In this document: in pieces, positions 34,078 through 38,754 of the stretch
How the letters are laid out: every line of letters starts with the position of its first letter
Numbering within the stretch: position 1 is the stretch's first letter
Assembly (NCBI GenBank): GCA_002479485.1
Contig: DLNM01000062.1
Location: 1 to 38,754, forward strand
Reading direction: 5' to 3'
DNA from: Firmicutes bacterium UBA7510
GTDB lineage: Bacteria > Bacillota > Clostridia > Tissierellales > Sedimentibacteraceae
Length of the DNA stretch: 38,754 nt
Position numbers and translations under genes: made by a program
Notes under the pieces: generated by a model
The model's input: the letters and a program-made list of their open reading frames with translations, nothing else
What the model was told of the DNA's origin: nothing
The model's database searches: none

Positions 34078-35457
34078 ATGAAGAAAAAAGGATTTATTTC
34101 CTCCTTCCTTGTTCGATTAAAATTTTCTGCACAAATGGCTGCCAGTGGTATTACATCAAATCTTCTAAGGACATTTTTAACTGTACTTGGTATAGCTATA
34201 GGTGTTGCTGCTGTAGTTAGCCTTATGGGAATAGGTGAAGGTGCTAGGCAAGCAGTTGTTGCTCAATTTGAGAGCTTAGGTCAAAACGTAATAGTTATAA
34301 AATCAAATTCTAAAGAATATAACTTTAATCAAAATGAAGCTGTCAACTTGCAAGAAAGAGTTGAAGGAATAGAATATGCTACTCCTGTAGTTAATGCTGC
34401 AAATCCTAAGACTAATTCTAAGAAAATCGCTATGAGATGGAGAAGAAATGACTTTGAACTTGAGGTTCTTGGAGTTAATAATAATTATCCAATAATAAGA
34501 GATCATAATGTAATGTCAGGTAATTTTTTTACATCATTGCATGTTAAGCAAAATGCACCTGTTGCTGTTTTGGGATACAATGTAGCCATGTCATTTTTAA
34601 ATGGTAGAAGTCCTGTCGGACAGACAATGAAGATAAATGGCATAAACTATAGAATAGTAGGTGTTATGGCTCCAAAGGGAGAAGGTAATGGTGATGGTAT
34701 AGATGATAAGGTTATAATACCATACACTTCTGCTTTAAGAATATCTGAAAAGAAAGATATAGAAGAAATTTGGGCTAAATCAAACTCATCTGATGAGGCT
34801 GACTTAGCTATGGTACAATTAGGTAGAATTTTTAAAAGAAAAATTGATGGTACTGTAATTAACGGTAATAAGGATCAACAAGGTAACCCAGATGGCGGAG
34901 CTGTTGATGGTGGAGTTGTTGATGGTGGAGATACTAGCGGAGAAGTTCCTGTTCCACCTGAAGAAGTTCCTGGAGAAACACCAAAAGAAGAGAATATTTT
35001 CACAAAAGGCGAAGAACCTATTACTATTACGAGCTTAAATCAATTAGTAAAGCAAGCAGATCAAGCAAATAGAGTTATGTCATTGTTGCTTGGTGGTATA
35101 GCTGCAGTTTCATTGCTTGTTGGTGGTATTGGTATCATGAACATAATGCTTGTTGCTGTAACAGAAAGAACAAGTGAAATTGGTGTTAGAAGAGCATTAG
35201 GTGCTAAGCAAGAAGACTTACTTATTCAATTCTTGCTTGAAGCTATATATGTTAGTATTATAGGTTGTTTTGTTGGAGTTGTTTTAGGAGCATTTGCAGT
35301 TAACTTAGCTACAAAATATGGTTTGGACGCTGTAATAAGCGGTCAATCTATTAAAATAGCTATAGGTGTTGCATTATCATCAGGATTATTATTTGGTGTA
35401 TATCCTGCAATAAATGCTTCATCATTACCGCCAGTTGAGGCTTTAAAACGATCCTAA
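34078..35457 (+). CDS. MacB/FtsX-family ABC permease (459 aa)
   Basis: The start at 34078 has GGGAGGT eight bases before; an upstream ATG at 34063 overlaps that site. The first membrane helix lies near 29-49 (TFLTVLGIAIGVAAVVSLMG), followed by a MacB extracytoplasmic domain (QNVIVIKSN, VMSGNFFT, VAVLGYNVA, VIIPYTSAL). Three C-terminal helices carry the FtsX signature (GIGIMNIMLVAVTERTSEIG, RRALGAKQEDLLIQFLLEA). Between about residues 262 and 308 there is a Gly/Asp/Val- and Pro/Glu-rich, low-complexity insert not usual in the family. Third gene of the exporter operon. Confidence 0.9.
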   Translation: MKKKGFISSFLVRLKFSAQMAASGITSNLLRTFLTVLGIAIGVAAVVSLMGIGEGARQAVVAQFESLGQNVIVIKSNSKEYNFNQNEAVNLQERVEGIEYATPVVNAANPKTNSKKIAMRWRRNDFELEVLGVNNNYPIIRDHNVMSGNFFTSLHVKQNAPVAVLGYNVAMSFLNGRSPVGQTMKINGINYRIVGVMAPKGEGNGDGIDDKVIIPYTSALRISEKKDIEEIWAKSNSSDEADLAMVQLGRIFKRKIDGTVINGNKDQQGNPDGGAVDGGVVDGGDTSGEVPVPPEEVPGETPKEENIFTKGEEPITITSLNQLVKQADQANRVMSLLLGGIAAVSLLVGGIGIMNIMLVAVTERTSEIGVRRALGAKQEDLLIQFLLEAIYVSIIGCFVGVVLGAFAVNLATKYGLDAVISGQSIKIAIGVALSSGLLFGVYPAINASSLPPVEALKRS

Positions 35458-35482
35458 AGTAAATAATCACATGGAGATTTTT

Positions 35483-36556
35483 ATGTTTGACGAAATATTT
35501 GTAAACAGTATAAATGTTAATACCATTATTAAAATAGTAATTATTTTATTGATATTTTTAATATTTAAAAATATTATAGTGAAATTTATTATAAATTTTG
35601 CAAAAAAATTATCAGATAAATGGAATAAAAGTATTATTTCTTTATCAATTGATTCAACGGAAAAACATTTAAAAAGGATAATTATAATTACTGGTATATA
35701 TTGTGCATTATTAGTTATTCCATTTAATGCAGCAATAGTTAGTCTTATCATTAAGGCATATAGAATTCTAATGGTGTTAATATTAACTGGAGGGCTGCTA
35801 AATCTACTAGACACATATAATCATATTGTAATTAATAACAATAATGATCTCTTTGAAAAAAAACCAGTATTGAAAACTCTATTTCCTTTAATTATTAAAG
35901 GATTAAAGTTTCTCCTAATATTAATTGCAGTAGTTATTATAGCAGTTGATTTAGGCTTTGAGGAGTTAAAAAGCTTACTGGCTGGTGTTGGTATAGGTGG
36001 CGTTGCAGTTGCACTAGCAGCTCAGGATTTATTAAAAAACATATTTGGTGGCTTTGTTATTTTAACTGACAGAACATTCAATACCGGAGATTTTATAAAA
36101 ATAGATTCTAATGAAGGTTCTGTTGAAGAGGTTGGAATTAGAAGCACGAAAGTGAGAACAATTGAACAGGAGCTTATAGTTGTACCTAACTCTAAATTTG
36201 CTGAAGGCTCAGTCATTAATTATTCAAAGCGTGGCAACCGAAGAGTTAGACAGGTAATTGGTGCGACATATTCAACAAGTTCAATTAAACTAAAAGCTGT
36301 AATAGATAAAATTACTGATATGTTAAAGAAAAATGATAGAGTATTGGCAGACTCTGTGAATGTAAAATTTGATGGGTTTGGTAATAGTAGTTTAGAGATA
36401 TTAGTAGTTTATCTAGTTAATACTCCTGAATATGGTATATATATGCAAATTAAAGAAGAAGTAAACTTTAATATAATTTCAATATTTGAAGAGGAAAAAG
36501 TAGAGTTTGCATTACCAAGCTTAAGTGTTTATATGAAAAATAATACAAATAAATAG
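35483..36556 (+). CDS. mscS: MscS-family mechanosensitive channel (357 aa)
   Basis: The ATG at 35483 is 6 bases behind GGAGA. N-terminal membrane helices (IIKIVIILLIFLIFKNIIVK, IIITGIYCALLVIPFN, ILMVLILTGGLLNLL, LLILIAVVIIAVDLG) are followed by the pore helix (LAGVGIGGVAVALAAQDLLK, NIFGG) and the beta domain (FNTGDFIKI, VEEVGIRSTKVRT, VPNSKFAEGSVINYS), with a C-terminal alpha/beta part. This is the standard architecture of small-conductance channels that release solutes on osmotic downshift. A terminator follows. It may be co-transcribed with the exporter genes (25-base gap). Confidence 0.9.
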   Translation: MFDEIFVNSINVNTIIKIVIILLIFLIFKNIIVKFIINFAKKLSDKWNKSIISLSIDSTEKHLKRIIIITGIYCALLVIPFNAAIVSLIIKAYRILMVLILTGGLLNLLDTYNHIVINNNNDLFEKKPVLKTLFPLIIKGLKFLLILIAVVIIAVDLGFEELKSLLAGVGIGGVAVALAAQDLLKNIFGGFVILTDRTFNTGDFIKIDSNEGSVEEVGIRSTKVRTIEQELIVVPNSKFAEGSVINYSKRGNRRVRQVIGATYSTSSIKLKAVIDKITDMLKKNDRVLADSVNVKFDGFGNSSLEILVVYLVNTPEYGIYMQIKEEVNFNIISIFEEEKVEFALPSLSVYMKNNTNK

Positions 36557-36560
36557 TTTA

Positions 36561-36597
36561 TAAAAAGCTTTAAATAAAAAAATATTTAAAGCTTTTT
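36561..36597 (+). terminator. Intrinsic terminator after MscS gene
   Basis: A 15-bp stem (36561-36575 with 36582-36596) with a short A-rich loop; the T-run overlaps the end of the stem. Followed by an extended -10 promoter (TGATATAAT, 36610-36618) for the next gene. Confidence 0.75.
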
Positions 36598-36609
36598 TAT
36601 TTTAATCTA

Positions 36610-36618
36610 TGATATAAT
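36610..36618 (+). promoter_or_regulatory. Extended -10 promoter before PLP enzyme
   Basis: TGATATAAT directly after the terminator of the preceding gene. No good -35 box at 17 bases, as is common for extended -10 promoters. The transcript would start near 36625. Confidence 0.5.
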
Positions 36619-36703
36619 TTACTAACGAGATAATATGTTTGAATATAAGCAGAAAATATTAGAAAGTTTTATGAATAATAAAAAAGGAGGAATAGACAAA
36701 AAG

Positions 36704-37693
36704 ATGATAATACCAGAGCATTTAGCATTGGCAAATTTGCCTACTAAAATCGAAAAGCTTGAAAGGCTTACAGCTATATTAGGTGGACCTAATATTTACA
36801 TTAAAAGAGATGATCAAACAGGTACTGAATATTCAGGTAATAAGATAAGAAAGTTAGAATTTACTGTTAAAGAGGCACTAGATAGAAAGTGTAATGTTTT
36901 AATAACTTGTGGTGGTATTCAGTCTAATCACTGTAGAGCAACTGCAGCTGTTGCAGCAAAGCTAGGGCTTAAATCTTGCCTTGTTCTAAGATATGGTGAT
37001 GAAAAACCACCTGTAGATGGAAACTATTTCTTAGATAGGGTTTTAGGTGCAGATATTAAGATTATTAGCCCTGATGATTATAAAAATAAAAGACAAGAAA
37101 TTATGGAATCTATAAAAAAAGAGTATGATTCTAACGGTTACAATGCATACATAATACCTGAAGGTGCATCCAATGGAATAGGAACATTTGGATACTTTAA
37201 TTGCATGAAAGAAATAAAAGAACAAGAGAAAGAATTAGGTATTGAATTTGATACAATAGTTTTAACTATTGGTTCTGGTGGAACCTATGCAGGAACGGTT
37301 TTAGCTAATAAAATCTTTAATACTAATAAACATATTGTAGGAGTAAATATTTGTGATAATGAAGAAATCTTTAGAAATAGAGTTAAACAACTTATAGAGG
37401 AAAGTAAAGAATATTTAAAAGAGGATGTTAAAATAACGGATAAAGAAATAAATATTATAGACGGCTATGTTGGCAGAGGATATGCATTAAGCAGGAAAGA
37501 AGAGATTGATTTTATCTATGACTTTGGAAAGCTTGAAGGAATAGTTTTAGATCCAGTTTATACTGGCAAGTGCATGTATGGTTTAATCGAAGAAATTAAA
37601 AAAGGAAAATTTAACGACAGCAAAAACATATTGTTTATTCATACTGGTGGCTTATTCGGCTTATTTCCATCAAAGAATTTATTTGAGTTTTAA
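36704..37693 (+). CDS. D-cysteine desulfhydrase / ACC deaminase-family PLP enzyme (329 aa)
   Basis: Fold-type II PLP enzyme: IYIKRDDQTGTEYSGNKIRK gives the Schiff-base Lys (K47). ITCGGIQSNHCRATAAVAAK is the substrate-binding region, LTIGSGGTYAGT the phosphate loop, and LDPVYTGKCMYGL plus FIHTGGLFG the C-terminal signature. D-cysteine desulfhydrases make pyruvate, H2S and ammonia from D-cysteine; ACC deaminases use a related fold, and the two cannot be told apart with confidence here. The ATG at 36704 has AAAGGAGG 13 bases upstream and matches the family start; an ATG at 36635 has no site. The next gene is a D-aminopeptidase, so both may act on D-amino acids. Confidence 0.8.
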   Translation: MIIPEHLALANLPTKIEKLERLTAILGGPNIYIKRDDQTGTEYSGNKIRKLEFTVKEALDRKCNVLITCGGIQSNHCRATAAVAAKLGLKSCLVLRYGDEKPPVDGNYFLDRVLGADIKIISPDDYKNKRQEIMESIKKEYDSNGYNAYIIPEGASNGIGTFGYFNCMKEIKEQEKELGIEFDTIVLTIGSGGTYAGTVLANKIFNTNKHIVGVNICDNEEIFRNRVKQLIEESKEYLKEDVKITDKEINIIDGYVGRGYALSRKEEIDFIYDFGKLEGIVLDPVYTGKCMYGLIEEIKKGKFNDSKNILFIHTGGLFGLFPSKNLFEF

Positions 37694-37718
37694 AATATTT
37701 AAATTATAGGAGGTAGCA

Positions 37719-38522
37719 ATGAAAATATTTATAGGATCAGATATAGAAGGTGTAGCTAGCCTTGCTTCATTTGAAGAAATAAGCTCTGAATCCTCCGCTA
37801 CATATGATAGAGCGGCTATTCAAATGAGTAAAGAGGTTTCAGCTGCATGTAGAGGAGCATTAAAAGCCGGTGCTAGAGAGGTTGTTGTCAAAGATGCACA
37901 TTCAAGTGGAATGAATATAATCCAGGATTATCTTCCAAAGGAAGTTATGCTAATAAGAGGAAGCACAAAAACTCCATTTTCTATGATTGGAGGTATTGAT
38001 AAAAGCTTTGATGCTATAATGTTTATTGGATACCATGACTCTGCTGGATCAAAGTATAATCCAATGGCTCATACAATCAGTGGCAGAACTGTAAGAGAAA
38101 TAAAAATTAACGGTCAGAATGTCGGTGAATTGCATATTTTTATGTATGCTGCAGCATATTTAGGGGTTCCTACTGTTTTTGTAAGCGGAGACAATGAAAT
38201 CTGTAAAAAAGCACAATTATTAAATAAAAATATACTTACTGTGGGCACTAAAGAAGGCAGTGGAAGTTCTGTAAAAAGTATTCATCCTGTTTTAGCAGAA
38301 GAACTTATTGAAAAAAATGTTATTGATGCATTGAATGGTGACTTTAAAGAGAGATTAATAGAATTACCAGAAAAATTTTCTGTAGAAATATCATATAATA
38401 AGCATTATGATGCAACAAAGGCATCTAATTATCCAGGTACAGTATATCTTGATGAGCATACTATTAGATTTGAAACGAAGGATTATTATGAGGTATTAAG
38501 ATTTTTATATTTTGTTATTTAA
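37719..38522 (+). CDS. dppA: D-aminopeptidase, M55/DppA family (267 aa)
   Basis: An AGGAGG site 5-6 bases before ATG. Motifs of the M55 family: FIGSDIEGVASL (zinc ligands D8 and E10), VVVKDAHSSGMN (H61), MFIGYHDSAG (H106), AHTISGRTVREIKINGQNVG, GVPTVFVSGDNE. The length equals Bacillus subtilis DppA, a decameric zinc peptidase that cleaves D-Ala-containing peptides (established for the family). It probably forms an operon with the PLP enzyme 25 bases upstream. A terminator follows. Confidence 0.88.
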   Translation: MKIFIGSDIEGVASLASFEEISSESSATYDRAAIQMSKEVSAACRGALKAGAREVVVKDAHSSGMNIIQDYLPKEVMLIRGSTKTPFSMIGGIDKSFDAIMFIGYHDSAGSKYNPMAHTISGRTVREIKINGQNVGELHIFMYAAAYLGVPTVFVSGDNEICKKAQLLNKNILTVGTKEGSGSSVKSIHPVLAEELIEKNVIDALNGDFKERLIELPEKFSVEISYNKHYDATKASNYPGTVYLDEHTIRFETKDYYEVLRFLYFVI

Positions 38523-38536
38523 TTAATACATAATAT

Positions 38537-38574
38537 AAGCACACATTAATTTTTTTAATGTGTGCTTAATTTTA
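38537..38574. terminator. Bidirectional terminator between convergent genes
   Basis: A perfect 13-bp stem (38537-38549 with 38555-38567), 5-base T loop, followed by TAATTTTA. It lies between two convergent genes and can serve both. Confidence 0.65.
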
Positions 38575-38754
38575 TTCTAACACCATAAAATCAGTTACAA
38601 GACAACAAGGTTTATTATTTTTATCATATCCAAAGTAAGATGGAAATGTTCCGTCTTTCCAGCCTGCTGTAAATGCAATTATATTGCAATCTTTTTTACC
38701 ATATGGAATATTTCTATATGTAAATGTCTTTTTAGAAAATTTTACTGAAGAAGA
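38572..38754 (-). CDS. DUF4241 protein, 3' end only
   Basis: Reading leftward from the right edge, 60 codons and a TAA at 38572-38574 are visible. The end contains CNIIAFTAGWKDGTFPSYFG, YDKNNKPCCLVTDFMVL, which is the C-terminal signature of DUF4241 (W.DG.YP.Y.GYD..G....L..DF). Family function is unknown; it is often found with immunity or toxin genes. The 5' part is beyond the window. Confidence 0.7.
   Translation of the reverse strand, partial: SSSVKFSKKTFTYRNIPYGKKDCNIIAFTAGWKDGTFPSYFGYDKNNKPCCLVTDFMVLE

Noticed and set aside
1..38754. tRNA, rRNA or CRISPR array
   Set aside because: No cloverleaf, rRNA-like block or regularly spaced direct repeats seen on reading both strands.

Overview
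The window is very AT-rich, uses strong AGGAGG-type ribosome binding sites and carries Firmicutes-type gene families, which points to a low-GC Firmicute, most likely a member of the Clostridia. I cannot name the genus from sequence alone. It has two parts: a phage-derived locus, almost all on the minus strand (1 to about 26040), and a chromosomal stretch, mostly on the plus strand (about 26290 to the end).

The phage part reads right to left. A divergent control region (24243-24470) separates two outputs. To the right (plus strand) lie a 321-residue protein with a decayed tyrosine-recombinase fold, resembling the SPbeta repressor MrpR/YopR, and a small sigma-70-like factor. To the left (minus strand) lies a 923-residue single-chain RNA polymerase of the YonO type, with the catalytic signature DFDGD at residues 548-552. 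A zinc-ribbon protein gene overlaps its 3' end by 14 bases. After a structured 250-base gap come the genes of a siphovirus-type tail: likely tail terminator, tail component, tail tube, chaperone-like protein, tape measure, distal tail protein, a 1092-residue tail hub/fibre, small baseplate genes, and then repeated fibre cassettes running off the left edge. No terminase, portal, capsid, integrase, replication or lysis gene is visible. The most economical reading is a capsid-less, phage tail-like particle locus, or a strongly reduced prophage, with its own RNA polymerase and its own repressor and sigma-like regulators. The left end is cut by the window, so lysis genes may lie beyond it.

The tail operon has unusual internal structure. 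Several terminator-like hairpins sit between its genes. A two-gene 'moron' with an HTH regulator lies between the chaperone-like gene and the tape measure. An IS1182-family element (14636-16250) has inserted at that moron's terminator and duplicated it. The fibre region contains at least two complete fibre/XkdW-like/XkdX-like cassettes and the start of a third. The third fibre's N-terminus is almost identical to the first's, and it is preceded by a gene fragment left from recombination.

The right part holds a UspA-like protein, a DUF1232 membrane protein, a translationally coupled pair made of an AAA-type ATPase and an orphan VirD4/TraG-like ATPase with an altered Walker A, a membrane-anchored protein with a possible kinase-like fold, a MacAB-like ABC export system (ATPase, adaptor, permease), an MscS channel, a D-cysteine desulfhydrase-like PLP enzyme, a DppA-type D-aminopeptidase, and the 3' end of a DUF4241 gene.
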